This document shows, piece after piece, positions 16,553-26,274 of a stretch of DNA of 64,000 nt; position 1 is the first letter of the stretch, and every line of letters starts with the position of its first letter. The notes beneath the pieces were generated by a model. That model was not told the origin of the DNA, made no database searches, and was given only the letters and a program-made list of their open reading frames with translations. This DNA comes from Hyphomicrobiales bacterium (lineage in GTDB: Bacteria; Pseudomonadota; Alphaproteobacteria; Rhizobiales; Rhizobiaceae): assembly GCA_900468805.1 (NCBI GenBank), contig UEIF01000021.1, positions 557,274 through 621,273 of the forward strand. Reading direction: 5' to 3'. The position numbers and the translations under genes are program-made.

Positions 16553-18250
16553 ATGGCGAACCTTGATCAGGTATTTTTAGCTGACGTTCACGATACGGAA
16601 AAGCCGCAGGACGTCGCTGTGCGCCAGGCTTCGACCGCGCCATTGGTGGCCTTCATGGCCCTTGTCGCCATCCTTGTTGCCCTCTTCAAGTTTCCGCCGC
16701 TGCTCGATTATGCGAACCACTATGCCCGCATGTGGCTGCTTGCCGGCGGCATAAAGGAAGCGCCATTCCCCGAAATCTACGCGATCGAGTGGAACCGCAC
16801 CTTCACCAATGTCGGTATTGATCTGCTCGCGCGCTTCATCGGTCCTTTCATCGGTGTCTCCCTGCTCGCCCGCATCCTGCTGTTTCTGGCGATCGTCCTG
16901 CCGCCGCTCGGCGCCATCACGTTGCATCGACGGCTGTTCGGCGGCAGCTATTACTGGCAGATCGGCATGCTGTATCTCGCCTGGTGCGCCACGCTGATCG
17001 GCGGTTTTATCAATTTCCAGATCGGCCTTGGCCTCGCATTGCTGTTTGCAACGCTGGATCACCGTCTGCAATCCGGTTCCGCGGTCAGGCTCTTCCTGTG
17101 GCGGGTGGCAGTCTCGCTGCTGCTCACCGTCGTTCATATATTTTCCGTGGGCTTCTTTCTGGCGATCGTCTGTGGACTGGAATTTTCCTTGCGCTTCGAT
17201 GTCCTCAAATCGCGTTCGGTGGTCCTGCGCCTTGCCGGCAGGCTCGTGGCGGCAATGATTGCCTGCCTGCTGCCTCCGGCCGCCCTGTCGCTGACCGCTG
17301 CCGATCTTCCCGGTAGCCAGGTTGGCGACATCCTGGCGGTCTGGAACGACAGCCCGATGCTGCTGATCTCTAATCTGCTCTCGGCTATCTGGACCTATGC
17401 TGCGTTTGTCGACGCGATTTTCCTTGTGCCGATCCTGCTGGTCTGCAGCAGGGCGCTTGCCGCGAAAAATCTGCGCATCCACGCTGGCCTGGTCGTCACT
17501 GCGGCAGGACTGCTCGCCCTGTCCATCCTCTCGCCGCGGCATGCCCTCGGCACGGGATGGATAAGCTGGCGCTTTCCCATCATGGCCGCCCTTGTCGGCA
17601 TGATTATGATCTGCCCCTTTCAAAAGGTCAGCCGGCGACAGGCCGTGATCCTGTTCCTTGTCCTGAATATCGTCGTCTTCGGCCGGACCATGTGGATCGG
17701 TTTCAACTGGTGGCGGGGGCAGGCCGATGTTGCGAGCGTCGAGAAGGTACTGGAAGCCGTTCCCGCCGGTGCCGCGATTCTGCCGCTGCAGCACGATCCG
17801 GCCTTTGCCGAGATGAAACTCGATCAGCGGCATTTTGCATTCAGTGAGGATACGTTCCGGCACCTGCCGACGATGGCCGTCCCGCTGGCGCATGCCTTTG
17901 TCCCGACCCTCTTCAGCGCGCAGGGCAAGCAACCGCTCGCCGTGCTTCCCGCCTGGTCGGAGAAATCGGTGCCGGAAGGAAATCTCTTTTCGACCGGTGT
18001 GCTGTCCTGTCCCGGCCTGATGGCGCAGGCCGCCAGCTTCACGCCCTATCTTGTCGATTGGCGCAGCAAGTTCGATTTCATCCTGGTCGTCAACGCCGAC
18101 ATGGTCGATCAGAATGTCGGCGACACGATGCCGGGAGGCATCGATCTTGTAAAAAACGCAGGCTTTGCAAGGCTCTATGCCATCGATCGGAATACAACGA
18201 CGCTGCCGGATGCCGTCCCGCCGTCATGTCCCGATAGCTTTCACTGGTAG
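16553..18250 (+). CDS. Large integral membrane protein, unknown family
   Basis: 565 residues with about 9-10 hydrophobic helices between residues ~28 and 400, then a ~150-residue hydrophilic C-terminal domain. There is a short acidic N-terminal tail. The layout of many helices followed by a soluble C-terminal part is reminiscent of polyprenyl-phosphate-dependent glycosyltransferases, but I see no clear catalytic DD or DE motif. Conserved in rhizobia by general appearance only. Start ATG 16553. Confidence 0.7.
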   Translation: MANLDQVFLADVHDTEKPQDVAVRQASTAPLVAFMALVAILVALFKFPPLLDYANHYARMWLLAGGIKEAPFPEIYAIEWNRTFTNVGIDLLARFIGPFIGVSLLARILLFLAIVLPPLGAITLHRRLFGGSYYWQIGMLYLAWCATLIGGFINFQIGLGLALLFATLDHRLQSGSAVRLFLWRVAVSLLLTVVHIFSVGFFLAIVCGLEFSLRFDVLKSRSVVLRLAGRLVAAMIACLLPPAALSLTAADLPGSQVGDILAVWNDSPMLLISNLLSAIWTYAAFVDAIFLVPILLVCSRALAAKNLRIHAGLVVTAAGLLALSILSPRHALGTGWISWRFPIMAALVGMIMICPFQKVSRRQAVILFLVLNIVVFGRTMWIGFNWWRGQADVASVEKVLEAVPAGAAILPLQHDPAFAEMKLDQRHFAFSEDTFRHLPTMAVPLAHAFVPTLFSAQGKQPLAVLPAWSEKSVPEGNLFSTGVLSCPGLMAQAASFTPYLVDWRSKFDFILVVNADMVDQNVGDTMPGGIDLVKNAGFARLYAIDRNTTTLPDAVPPSCPDSFHW

Positions 18251-18251
18251 G

Positions 18252-19826
18252 CTATTGGGTTGCCTGTAGTTTATTTTCCTGTAGCAGCCATTTCTGAATG
18301 ATCGGCACGTCGGCGTCACCGAGGTCATGGCCGCCGGAAATGACGCCGGAATCGACGGTCGCGCCTGATGATTTCAGCCGCCCTTCCAGCTCGCTCGCAT
18401 ATTTGCCGTAGGCATCCGTCTTGCCGCTGATGACAAGCAGGTCCGTGCCCTTCAGGTCTGCATGCGGATAGGCGGTGAGTACCGGCATGGAGCGTAGCAG
18501 CACGGCCTTGTGCACCAGGTTCGGGTGCAGGTAGAGCAGCGAATTCAAAAGGTTCGCACCGTTGGAATAGCCGACATAGACGACCTTCTTCGGATCGAGG
18601 CCATAGGATTTGACCGCGCCTTCGATGAAGGCAGCGAACGCTTCGGCTTCGTTCTTGATGTCGTCCTGGTCGAAGGAGAAGGGTGTGATGCGCTTGTACC
18701 AGCGCGGGAAGCCTTCCTCGGTCGCGCGCCCACGCACGCCGAGAAGGGTGGCGCGTGGTGCGACCTTGTTCAGCAGTGGCATCAGCGTCGTCTCGTTGCC
18801 GCCGGAGCCATGCAGCAGTACGAAGACACTGCCGTCCGGATCGGGCGGTGTATAGAAACGATGGACAAAGGGCAGATCGCGATAATTGATGCGCGGCTGG
18901 CCCGGCATGGAAAACTGCGGGAGCATGACTTTCAGGTCGGTCAGATTGGTGATCGAATCCTTCGGCGGGATGAAGAGCTTGGTTCCAAGTGTGGCTTTCG
19001 GCTCATCCACCAGCATGCCCGGCTTGTTGGTGGCGAGCTCTATAAGTGTGCCGCCGGGCTCGCGGGCATAGAGTGAGCGGAAGTATTTGCGATCGTGCAG
19101 GTTGGTCGCGGAGGCGTCTTCCTTTTCGAGCGCCTTGTGAACGGCCAGCACGGCTGCGTCGTCATCTGCGCGGAAGGCCACATGATCGACTGTGCCGGTA
19201 CCCGGTGCGCCGGACCAGAAGCCACGCGCATCGCGCACGTCGATAATGTCTCCCGACTGCGAGACGAGGCGGTCGATCGTGCCGCGATTTGCCTGGAAGC
19301 TGTAGCCGAAATGGCTTTCGATGAAATGACGGCTCTCCGCCGGCTTTTCGGTCAGCATGGTTGCACCGCGCACGCGCTGTACGGCATGCTCGACCGGCAC
19401 ATCGCCGCCATCCCAGGCGGCCGGCGATTTCAGATCCCTGGCGCCGGCAAGCTTGACGATGACATTATCCGGGTCCTTCAACCGCAGCACCGGTTCGCCG
19501 AATTCATCCGCGGGGCCTTCCGAGCGGAGGCCGAAGCGCATGGCACGCGTCAGCCAGTAGCCGATACTGGTCGGATCGATCGCCAGCGACATTTCGTTGA
19601 TCTGGCCGTAGCCGGCGCGGCCGGGTGCTCCGTCTTCCCAGACGAGGAAGGTGACGAGTGAGCCCGGAGTGCCCTCCGCATCGCCATAAAAGAGATGAAG
19701 CTGCGTCGCATCCTCAAAGCCGGCGGTCTGCTTGACCAGTCGCATGCCGAGGAATCCGGCGTAGAAATCCACATTCGCCTGCACCTTGCGGGTGATTAGC
19801 GTGATATGGTGTATGCCTGAAGCCAT
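18252..19826 (-). CDS. VOC ring-cleaving dioxygenase fused to alpha/beta hydrolase
   Basis: A 524-residue fusion. Residues ~1-310 hold two glyoxalase/VOC halves of the MhqO type, beginning GIHHITLITRKVQANVDFYAGFLG and with metal-binding His and Glu positions (VDHVAFRA, GGTLIELAT). Residues ~330-524 form an esterase/hydrolase of the MhqD type, with VLLHGSGGNET, the nucleophile block VGYSNGANLL, and the late GHDLGDAD His. The pair may act in sequence on quinones or catechols. ATG 19826 (MASGIHH) is chosen because the upstream extension to 19952 overlaps the next gene and adds a hydrophobic stretch untypical of VOC enzymes. Both domains are in frame. Confidence 0.85.
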   Translation of the reverse strand: MASGIHHITLITRKVQANVDFYAGFLGMRLVKQTAGFEDATQLHLFYGDAEGTPGSLVTFLVWEDGAPGRAGYGQINEMSLAIDPTSIGYWLTRAMRFGLRSEGPADEFGEPVLRLKDPDNVIVKLAGARDLKSPAAWDGGDVPVEHAVQRVRGATMLTEKPAESRHFIESHFGYSFQANRGTIDRLVSQSGDIIDVRDARGFWSGAPGTGTVDHVAFRADDDAAVLAVHKALEKEDASATNLHDRKYFRSLYAREPGGTLIELATNKPGMLVDEPKATLGTKLFIPPKDSITNLTDLKVMLPQFSMPGQPRINYRDLPFVHRFYTPPDPDGSVFVLLHGSGGNETTLMPLLNKVAPRATLLGVRGRATEEGFPRWYKRITPFSFDQDDIKNEAEAFAAFIEGAVKSYGLDPKKVVYVGYSNGANLLNSLLYLHPNLVHKAVLLRSMPVLTAYPHADLKGTDLLVISGKTDAYGKYASELEGRLKSSGATVDSGVISGGHDLGDADVPIIQKWLLQENKLQATQ

Positions 19827-19914
19827 AGATGAAAGCCCGAATTGAAAAGGCGAGGCTAGGAGCGTGAGTATGAGGGTCGTTGCTAGCATCATACCGTTGC
19901 CAATGGCCTTTTCT

Positions 19915-21510
19915 CTAATTTTGTTCCGCAAAAAGCACAAGTGCGTCACCACGCGGCAGGAGTTCCAGCGTGTCGACGTCCTCCAATGCTTCTTCGAGTT
20001 GTTGCAGCGTTGGCGGCTTCACCATATAGGCGAGCGCGCCGAGGTCTTTTGCCCGTTGCATGTCGCTTTCGTCGCTTGACGTGCTGAGAATACAGACCGG
20101 AATCCGGCTCAGCCGCTGATCGGCAGAAAGCGCGTTCAGCACTTCGAAACCATCCATGATCGGCATGTTGATGTCGAGCAACATCAGGTCGATCTGCGGC
20201 TGGTCGGGAATGCCGGCACGCTGCTCCAGAAGTTGCATTGCCTCGCGGCCGTTGGTGGCCACATGCAGGTTGAAGCTCACCTTCTCGCGCCGCATCAGCT
20301 TGATCTTCAGAAGCTGGATATCGGCCGGGCTGTCTTCCACCAGCAGCACTTCGGCGAGCCGGCCGCTGCTTTCGTTCGTATGGTCGGCTGCTTTTGCCGT
20401 CTGCGGCTGTCCGCTGGCGACCGGCTGTTCGCCTGAGATCTCCGCGAGCGGCACTTCGAGCAGGAAGGTCGCGCCCCTGCCGGTCTTCGCCTCGCACCAG
20501 ATCGAGCCGCTATGCAGCTGCACGATGCGCCGGCAGATCGCAAGCCCAAGCCCCGTGCCTTCGATGCCGCGGCCGACGAGGCGCTTGAAGGGTTGGAAAA
20601 TCAGCTCACGGTGATCAGGGGCGATGCCCGGCCCGTTGTCGCCGACCGTAAGGCGGCATATGCCCTTGTCTGCCATGGCCGAAATGCGCACTTCCGGAAA
20701 GGTATCCTCACAATAGCGAATCGCATTGGACACGAGGTTCTGCAAAAGCTGGATCAGCAGCGTCGCGTCGCCCATCACCTCAGGCAATGCACCACGAACG
20801 ACGACTGCCTGGCGGCTCTCGATCTGCTGATGCAGATTGTGCTCCACCTGGTCGAGTACGGCCGACAGTGAAACCGGCTTGAGCTCAAGCCCACTCGAAA
20901 CCTCCAGCCTCGTGAAGCCCGACACCTTGACGATCAAGTCTTCCATATGGTCGGCGGCGCTCAGGATATAGTCGAGAAGCTCGCGGTCTTCGGCCGGCAG
21001 TTCGGCCGAACCGTGAAGGATGCGGCTGAAGGATTTGATCGTCCGCAGCGGCTCCTTGAGATCATGCGCCATGGCGCGGGTGAATATCTCCAGCGATTGC
21101 CGTTTCTGCTCCAGCTTCGCCTCCAGCGCACCATGCATGAGCGCGTTCTGGATGCAGCGATGCAGGGTCTCGGGCGACAGCGCATCCTTGGTGAGATAAT
21201 CACGCGCGCCGCCCTTCATGACCTCGACGGCAACGGTCTCGCTGCCTTGGCCGGTCAGCATCACGACATTGGCGGCAGCATCGTGGGCGAGGATTTCCGA
21301 GAGCACGCCGAGGCCGTCACGGCCGGGAAGCGAATAGTCGAGCAATATGCACTGAGGGCGCCTCTGGCTGTTGAGGGCAATGCCCTCCTCACCGCTCTCG
21401 GCCTCGATGACCGTATAGTTCGTGCCGGGGACGCGCGCCAGCATGCGGCGATAGACTTCCCGGTCGTCTATGTTGTCGTCGATGATGAGAACGCTGCAGT
21501 CTTCCGCCAA
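19915..21510 (-). CDS. Hybrid histidine kinase, REC-HisKA-HATPase-REC
   Basis: A 531-residue cytoplasmic kinase. The N-terminal receiver has acidic pair D11/D12 and phospho-acceptor D58 (ILLDYSLPG), and a TGQGSE/KDA switch. The HisKA H-box is AMAHDLKEPLR, followed by an N-box LVSNAIRY and G-boxes DNGPGI and GTGLGLAI. A second receiver (LLDINMPIMDG, STSSD, KPP) closes the protein. No membrane helix or sensor domain is present, so input probably comes by phosphotransfer through the first receiver. It is the third gene after the 24106 kinase and 21939 receiver, with three-base spacing. Confidence 0.93.
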   Translation of the reverse strand: MAEDCSVLIIDDNIDDREVYRRMLARVPGTNYTVIEAESGEEGIALNSQRRPQCILLDYSLPGRDGLGVLSEILAHDAAANVVMLTGQGSETVAVEVMKGGARDYLTKDALSPETLHRCIQNALMHGALEAKLEQKRQSLEIFTRAMAHDLKEPLRTIKSFSRILHGSAELPAEDRELLDYILSAADHMEDLIVKVSGFTRLEVSSGLELKPVSLSAVLDQVEHNLHQQIESRQAVVVRGALPEVMGDATLLIQLLQNLVSNAIRYCEDTFPEVRISAMADKGICRLTVGDNGPGIAPDHRELIFQPFKRLVGRGIEGTGLGLAICRRIVQLHSGSIWCEAKTGRGATFLLEVPLAEISGEQPVASGQPQTAKAADHTNESSGRLAEVLLVEDSPADIQLLKIKLMRREKVSFNLHVATNGREAMQLLEQRAGIPDQPQIDLMLLDINMPIMDGFEVLNALSADQRLSRIPVCILSTSSDESDMQRAKDLGALAYMVKPPTLQQLEEALEDVDTLELLPRGDALVLFAEQN

Positions 21511-21513
21511 ACG

Positions 21514-21939
21514 TCAGCCCTCTAAAGGCAGGATTGCGATTTCGAACCAGTATTCCTTGAGCCGCTGGATGGCGGCAAACAGCCCGTCGAGATCGACAGG
21601 CTTCTGTACATAGGTATTGGCGCCGAGCGCATAGCAACCCTCGATGTCGCGTTCGTCGTCCGATGTCGTAAGGATCACGACAGGGATCTTGCGCCAATGT
21701 GCGTTGGACTTGATTGCCTCCAGCGTCTTGCGCCCGTCGAGGCCCGGCATGTTGAGGTCTAGCAGGATGAGGCCCGGCTTCGGCGCCATCGTGGCGAGCA
21801 CATCGAGCGCTTCCTGCCCGGAGGCAGCCCAGCGGATCGGATTGCGCAGATTGGTACGCTTGAAGGCGCGCATCGTCGCTTCGAAATCGTCCTCGCTGTC
21901 CTCGACGATGAGGATCGGTTGCATGTCACGCTGCTGCAT
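21514..21939 (-). CDS. Single-domain response regulator (Rcp1-like)
   Basis: A 141-residue stand-alone receiver. It has acidic residues in LIVEDSEDD, acceptor Asp in ILLDLNMPG, LTTSD and VQKPV. The PILIVEDSEDDFEATMRAFKR/NPIRWAASG pattern is like Rcp1 partners of phytochrome kinases. The start ATG 21939 overlaps the end of the upstream kinase and has GAGGGCCAG just before it; a later ATG at 21924 lacks such a site. It is probably the phosphorelay link between the two flanking kinases. Confidence 0.9.
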   Translation of the reverse strand: MQQRDMQPILIVEDSEDDFEATMRAFKRTNLRNPIRWAASGQEALDVLATMAPKPGLILLDLNMPGLDGRKTLEAIKSNAHWRKIPVVILTTSDDERDIEGCYALGANTYVQKPVDLDGLFAAIQRLKEYWFEIAILPLEG

Positions 21940-24106
21940 TCTGGCCCTCGCGCTTCCTTCCCAAGGTAAAATAAAATGTCGTGCCGATGCCGACTTCTGA
22001 CTCCAGCCATACCTCACCATTGTGACGCCCGATGATCTTGCGCACAAAGGTGAGCCCTGCGCCGGTGCCATCCTCGGAATCTTGCGATTTTTCAAGCCGT
22101 TTGAAAATGCGGAAAATATCCTCGTGGAATTCTTGGGGTATGCCCTTGCCGTTATCCTTCACGTAAAAGACGTGGCGGGCCAGCGTCCCGTCCTTGCCGA
22201 CATAGCGTTCCAGGTAGCCGACGCTGACGAGAGGCACGGGCTTGTCGTTATATTTGATGGCATTGGTGACGAGGTTGCGGAACACCTCGGTCAGGCGCGG
22301 TGCATCGCAGACGACCTCCGGCAGTACACCGTCGATGACGACCTTCGCATGCCGCTCCTCCAGAGATAGCTCCATGGTGGCAACGACGTCGCGGACGATC
22401 GAACCGATGTCGGTGCGCTTGACGGCGAGCTGCTGGCGACCGATTCGCGAAAAATAGAGGAGATCGTTGACGAGCTTTTCCATGCGCTGGCTAAGGCGAA
22501 CCAGCCGGTTGAGCCGGCGCACGCCGTCTTCGTCGAGCTTGTCTTCATAATCTTCCAGCAGGAAACGCGAATGATTGTGCAGGCCGCGCAGCGGTTCCTT
22601 GAGATCGTGCGAGGCGATATAGGCGAACTCGTCGAGATCGTGGTTGGAGCGCTCGAGATCGGCCGTATATTCCTCGAGTTGGGAAAGCGTCGTCTTCATC
22701 CGCTCTTCCTGGCGCACGCGCTCGCTGATATCGCGCACGACGCCGACGAAGGTCTTGCTCGAGCCGGTGATGACAACGCTGACCGAGAGGTCGATCGGGA
22801 AGACCACGCCGTTCTTGCGCCGGCCGGAGACCATGCGCGTCGTGCCGATGATGCGTTCCTCGCCGGTGCGCCGGTAATTGCCGAGATAGGCGTCATGTTC
22901 GGAATGGTAGGGTTCCGGCATCAGTATCTTGATGTTGTTGCCGGTCGCTTCCTTTGGTGTGTAGCCGAACATGGTCTCGGCGGCCGGATTGAAGCTCATG
23001 ATCCGCCCCACCTCATCGATGGCGATCACGGCGTCAGGCGTATTGCGGACCAGCGCGCTGAAGCGGATGCGCTCGGTTTCCAGATGCTGGCTGTTACGCA
23101 TGAAATAGAAGACGAAAATGGCAACCAGCCAGAGCGTCGCTGCCGTGATCGAGCGGTTGGCGGCTTCCCGCCAGTATTCGTTCTCAGCATGGGTGACGGC
23201 GAAAAAGCCGAGCAGGATCAGGACTGTACAGACGAAAGCGAAGAAGATCGGCGCGTTACGATTGCCGAACCAGAGCGCTGTCAGCACGAGTGGGACATAG
23301 AGAATACCGTTTGCCACGCCGAGCGGTGTATAGAGATCGACGATGATGCCGGTAAAACAGATCGTTGCCGGTATCCAGAGGGGGATCTGTGCCCTGTTGG
23401 TTGGCAACATCCACCAGGATCTGGCGAGAAGCCCGCCGCCGAAAGCCACCAGGCCGATGGCCGTAGGCAGGGCCATGGCGGCATAGGGACCCCAGCGATA
23501 TCCCTGTTCGGCATCGGTGATGTATCCGGCAAGCGCGATCATGCCGAGCGTGATCGCGATATAGCTGGTGAGTTCCTGTACGAGCTGACCGCGCGGCTGC
23601 CTCCCATAGAGGGCAAAAAGAATGGAAAGATTTGATATCAGGAAGATCAGTGCCGTATTCGGCCCCATGCCGCCGCCGATCTGCTCGGCAAAGGTTGGAG
23701 AAATGAAAAACTGCGTCAGGAACACATCGACATTATGTATCGTGCGGCCGAGCGTGATGATCTCCATCAGGCGGATCGCGGAAAGCAGGGTGGCAAGGCT
23801 GCAAGTCATGACAGGCACTATTTGGTAGCGCCTGCCTGTCTCCATCGACGTGGCCAGTCCGATACCCGACAGCACGAAACAGATCGCGGTATTGAATGCC
23901 ATGGACGGAAAGCCAGGCACGATCGAGATGATCACCCCGACTTCGAGCAGCCACCCGGTCAGCGCCGTCAGGCCGAGCAAGACCAGCAGGCAGCCGACGA
24001 CGAGCGCGACCGCGCGATAACGTACGCTTTCCAACCCGTTCCGTCCCGCTACAGCGGCATCCCGCACCTGCACCACCTCTTCGCCATATCCTTGTTTGCG
24101 AGCCAT
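21926..24106 (-). CDS. Membrane-bound PAS sensor histidine kinase
   Basis: A 726-residue kinase. About nine transmembrane helices (residues ~30-330) form a MASE-like membrane input module. A PAS domain follows (DAVIAIDEVGRIMSFNPAAE, GYTPKEATG, with PAC repeat). The catalytic region has H-box YIASHDLKEPLR, N-box LVTNAIKY, G-boxes DNGKGIP and GTGAGLTF. It is of the kinase type seen with Rcp1-like regulators. ATG 24106 is preferred to the TTG at 24172 because GGAAAAG precedes it. The final codons overlap the receiver gene downstream. Confidence 0.88.
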   Translation of the reverse strand: MARKQGYGEEVVQVRDAAVAGRNGLESVRYRAVALVVGCLLVLLGLTALTGWLLEVGVIISIVPGFPSMAFNTAICFVLSGIGLATSMETGRRYQIVPVMTCSLATLLSAIRLMEIITLGRTIHNVDVFLTQFFISPTFAEQIGGGMGPNTALIFLISNLSILFALYGRQPRGQLVQELTSYIAITLGMIALAGYITDAEQGYRWGPYAAMALPTAIGLVAFGGGLLARSWWMLPTNRAQIPLWIPATICFTGIIVDLYTPLGVANGILYVPLVLTALWFGNRNAPIFFAFVCTVLILLGFFAVTHAENEYWREAANRSITAATLWLVAIFVFYFMRNSQHLETERIRFSALVRNTPDAVIAIDEVGRIMSFNPAAETMFGYTPKEATGNNIKILMPEPYHSEHDAYLGNYRRTGEERIIGTTRMVSGRRKNGVVFPIDLSVSVVITGSSKTFVGVVRDISERVRQEERMKTTLSQLEEYTADLERSNHDLDEFAYIASHDLKEPLRGLHNHSRFLLEDYEDKLDEDGVRRLNRLVRLSQRMEKLVNDLLYFSRIGRQQLAVKRTDIGSIVRDVVATMELSLEERHAKVVIDGVLPEVVCDAPRLTEVFRNLVTNAIKYNDKPVPLVSVGYLERYVGKDGTLARHVFYVKDNGKGIPQEFHEDIFRIFKRLEKSQDSEDGTGAGLTFVRKIIGRHNGEVWLESEVGIGTTFYFTLGRKREGQNAAA

Positions 24107-24271
24107 CTTTTCCGAAATCGCCGAATACTCAATAGGCAGATTGTTGCGCAAAACATGCTTTTTCGACAGCAAATCCCTGAAGGTTGATATCGAATTTTAG
24201 TGAAGTGGCGTTACTGTCCCAGTGAAGGACAGTGCAGGACATCAGAAACAATATCCGGATTGTGGCGCCAG

Positions 24272-24643
24272 ATGCCGACCTTGTTTTACATCGATGATAG
24301 CCGGGATGACCTCTTCTATCTCGACTATATCCGAAAGAAACAGCAGGTACATGTTGATCTATTCTGCTTTTCCACCGCACCGGCTGCATTCCAGGCGCTT
24401 GAGAAGCGCCTGGAAGAAGGCGAAGGCGTGCCGGATATACTGATCGCCGATCTCTACATGCCGCTCGACAGCGGCAGCGAACTGATCGCGCGACTGCGGC
24501 GGGACGACCGCTTTTCCGCCATGCGGCTCGGCGTCTGCAGTGGTTCGGACGCGGTCGAGGACCGTGAACGGGCACTTGCTGCCGGTGCCGATTTCTACCT
24601 TGAGAAGCCACTGGATCTTGCCGGCATCATAAGCAACCGGTGA
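24272..24643 (+). CDS. Single-domain response regulator, divergent
   Basis: A 123-residue receiver: FYIDDSRDD acidic group, acceptor Asp in LIADLYMPL, conserved Ser in VCSGSD and Lys in LEKPL. It is transcribed away from the membrane kinase, with the 24200 upstream extension rejected because it adds unusual sequence. As a single-domain protein it may relay phosphate or bind a partner. It has the same Rcp1-like flavour as the 21939 receiver. Confidence 0.85.
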   Translation: MPTLFYIDDSRDDLFYLDYIRKKQQVHVDLFCFSTAPAAFQALEKRLEEGEGVPDILIADLYMPLDSGSELIARLRRDDRFSAMRLGVCSGSDAVEDRERALAAGADFYLEKPLDLAGIISNR

Positions 24644-25068
24644 TTGTGGAAAATGCAACGAGACTGCGCGCAAAGTGCCGGGTGCATGCAGCAATGCACA
24701 ATTGACAAGCCTGGCGGTGCATTTCAAGATGCAACCGAAGAGAAGAAAAACAAAAGCGCTGAGAGAGCCGACCGATCCGTGTTCGCCGCCACGAACGTCA
24801 GCCAACCCCTTAGCTGATGGGCCGACCGACTCTCCCGCGCTTACTTCTGGCACTGTCTTCCGCATTCATGGATGTTGAATGCGGAGAGATTGGGATACCT
24901 AGGTAAGAGCTACTATTCGAGTAAACTGTCCTGTGCATCACCTGTAGTTGAGATGTTTCCGCCTGCGATATCGAAAGTCCCCGTTTCGCTATCGATCATC
25001 AACTGTCTCGCACTTTTTGTAGCTGTTCGCGTTTAAGACGTATATCCCAAGATTTCGGGATCGGCGGA
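24644..25068. other. Intergenic region before LuxR-type gene
   Basis: 425 bases. I see no convincing gene. A 50-codon frame from 24729 is Lys/Arg/Pro/Thr-rich without a ribosome-binding site. The AT-rich part at 24920-25050 probably holds the promoter of the LuxR-type gene. Confidence 0.4.
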
Positions 25069-25098
25069 ATGAGAATTGGGGGAGGAAGAAGAGTGGGA

Positions 25099-25803
25099 AT
25101 GACCAGTGCTGCCGCAGTTCCCTTTCATGCCGGTCCGGAACTTAGCCGGGCCATCAACCGCACGGATTTTTTTCGCCTGCTGAAGGCGGCCGCGCAGCAT
25201 TACAATTTCGACAATTTTACCCTGGCGCGCATCTCGGAAGCAGCAGCTCCTTTCGGCGAACGCGAGGTTCTCATCACCAATGTCGCTGAAAGGCGCATGA
25301 GCCTATTTGTCAAGACACTCAAGGAGGCGCTGGGAACAGCCAAAGCGCGGACGGCGCAGTTTTTGACGACGCCGGTGCATGGAAAGAGTACGGCGATAGA
25401 AGGCTATCCGTCAGACCTCGTCTTCAATGAATTCAGCGGCAACACATTCCTTTTCATTCCGCTGTTCACGCCGGAGGGGCGGCGTTACTGCCTGGTGCTC
25501 AGCGGCCAGCGTCAGGAGCCGGACCAGGGCGAGGTGGCGGATATTCTGCTCGATGCCATGCGCATCTTCGACAAGCTGTATGAGGAAATCCTGACGCAGG
25601 AAATGTCGGGTCGCCTCACGCAGCGCGAAACCGAAATCGTAAAATGGACGAGTGAAGGCAAGACCTCCGCGGAGATCGCCATTATCCTTGGCCTTTCGGA
25701 GCACACGGTCAATTCGCATATTACGTCCGCAGTCCGCAAACTCGATGCCGTCAACCGCGTTCATATGGTGGCGATTGCGATGCGAAACGGTCTGGTTTCG
25801 TGA
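25099..25803 (+). CDS. LuxR-type regulator with autoinducer-binding-like domain
   Basis: 234 residues. The C-terminal LuxR helix-turn-helix reads LTQRETEIVKWTSEGKTSAEIA followed by ILGLSEHTVNSHITSAVRKL. The first ~150 residues form an alpha/beta sensor domain of autoinducer-binding type, but key ligand residues cannot be judged by eye. It resembles the rhizobial VisN/VisR group in size and layout. GGAGGAAGAAGAG precedes ATG 25099; an earlier ATG at 25069 is possible. It lies just before a receiver gene (30 bases) and so probably in the same operon. Confidence 0.85.
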   Translation: MTSAAAVPFHAGPELSRAINRTDFFRLLKAAAQHYNFDNFTLARISEAAAPFGEREVLITNVAERRMSLFVKTLKEALGTAKARTAQFLTTPVHGKSTAIEGYPSDLVFNEFSGNTFLFIPLFTPEGRRYCLVLSGQRQEPDQGEVADILLDAMRIFDKLYEEILTQEMSGRLTQRETEIVKWTSEGKTSAEIAIILGLSEHTVNSHITSAVRKLDAVNRVHMVAIAMRNGLVS

Positions 25804-25833
25804 GCCGGTTTCATGTCGGGGGAAGATGAAACG

Positions 25834-26271
25834 ATGAGTGCGGAAGCAACGCGCAGGAATGCGGTGAAGGTATTGTTCGTCGATGACGAGTTCATCGAAT
25901 TTCGTTCGCTCAAGAAAAAGATCGCCGATCTCTCCGAACCGCGTGTCGATGTCGAATATTCCCAGTCGATAGGCGATGCGCTGGACAAGGTGAAGGCTGC
26001 CCGCTTCGATCTCATTCTTCTCGACAACCGCCTGCTGCCGAATGCGGATTTTCGCGAGACCGTGCCCGAACTCAGGGGCATCGGTTACACCGGCCCGATC
26101 GGCGTCATCTCGACCGATATATCAGGCAATTATTTCCAGGAATTCCCCGATTACGGCGTCGATTTCCGTATCGGCAAGGATGAGATCGACGTGCAAACCC
26201 TGCAGCACATCATCCGTGAATACGTGACTTATGACGTGCCGGATTTCTGGAAGGACGATTACAGCATCTGA
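25834..26271 (+). CDS. Single-domain response regulator
   Basis: 145 residues with receiver features: LFVDDEFIEF acidic pair, acceptor Asp in LILLDNRLLP, Thr/Ser in VISTD, Lys in RIGKDEI. The region after the acceptor Asp, RLLPNADFRET, is longer and more divergent than in CheY. ATG 25834 follows GGAAG at eight bases; 25813 is an in-frame alternative with no site. It ends three bases before the convergent kinase, hinting at a cognate pair though on opposite strands. Confidence 0.85.
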   Translation: MSAEATRRNAVKVLFVDDEFIEFRSLKKKIADLSEPRVDVEYSQSIGDALDKVKAARFDLILLDNRLLPNADFRETVPELRGIGYTGPIGVISTDISGNYFQEFPDYGVDFRIGKDEIDVQTLQHIIREYVTYDVPDFWKDDYSI

Positions 26272-26274
26272 CTC

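Noticed and set aside
16577..17932. 451-codon minus-strand frame opposite the membrane protein gene
   Set aside because: Composition is Asp/Arg/Gln/Gly-rich and the plus-strand gene has clear membrane helices.
24729..24881. 50-codon plus-strand frame in the intergenic region
   Set aside because: No ribosome-binding site and low-complexity Lys/Arg/Pro/Thr composition.
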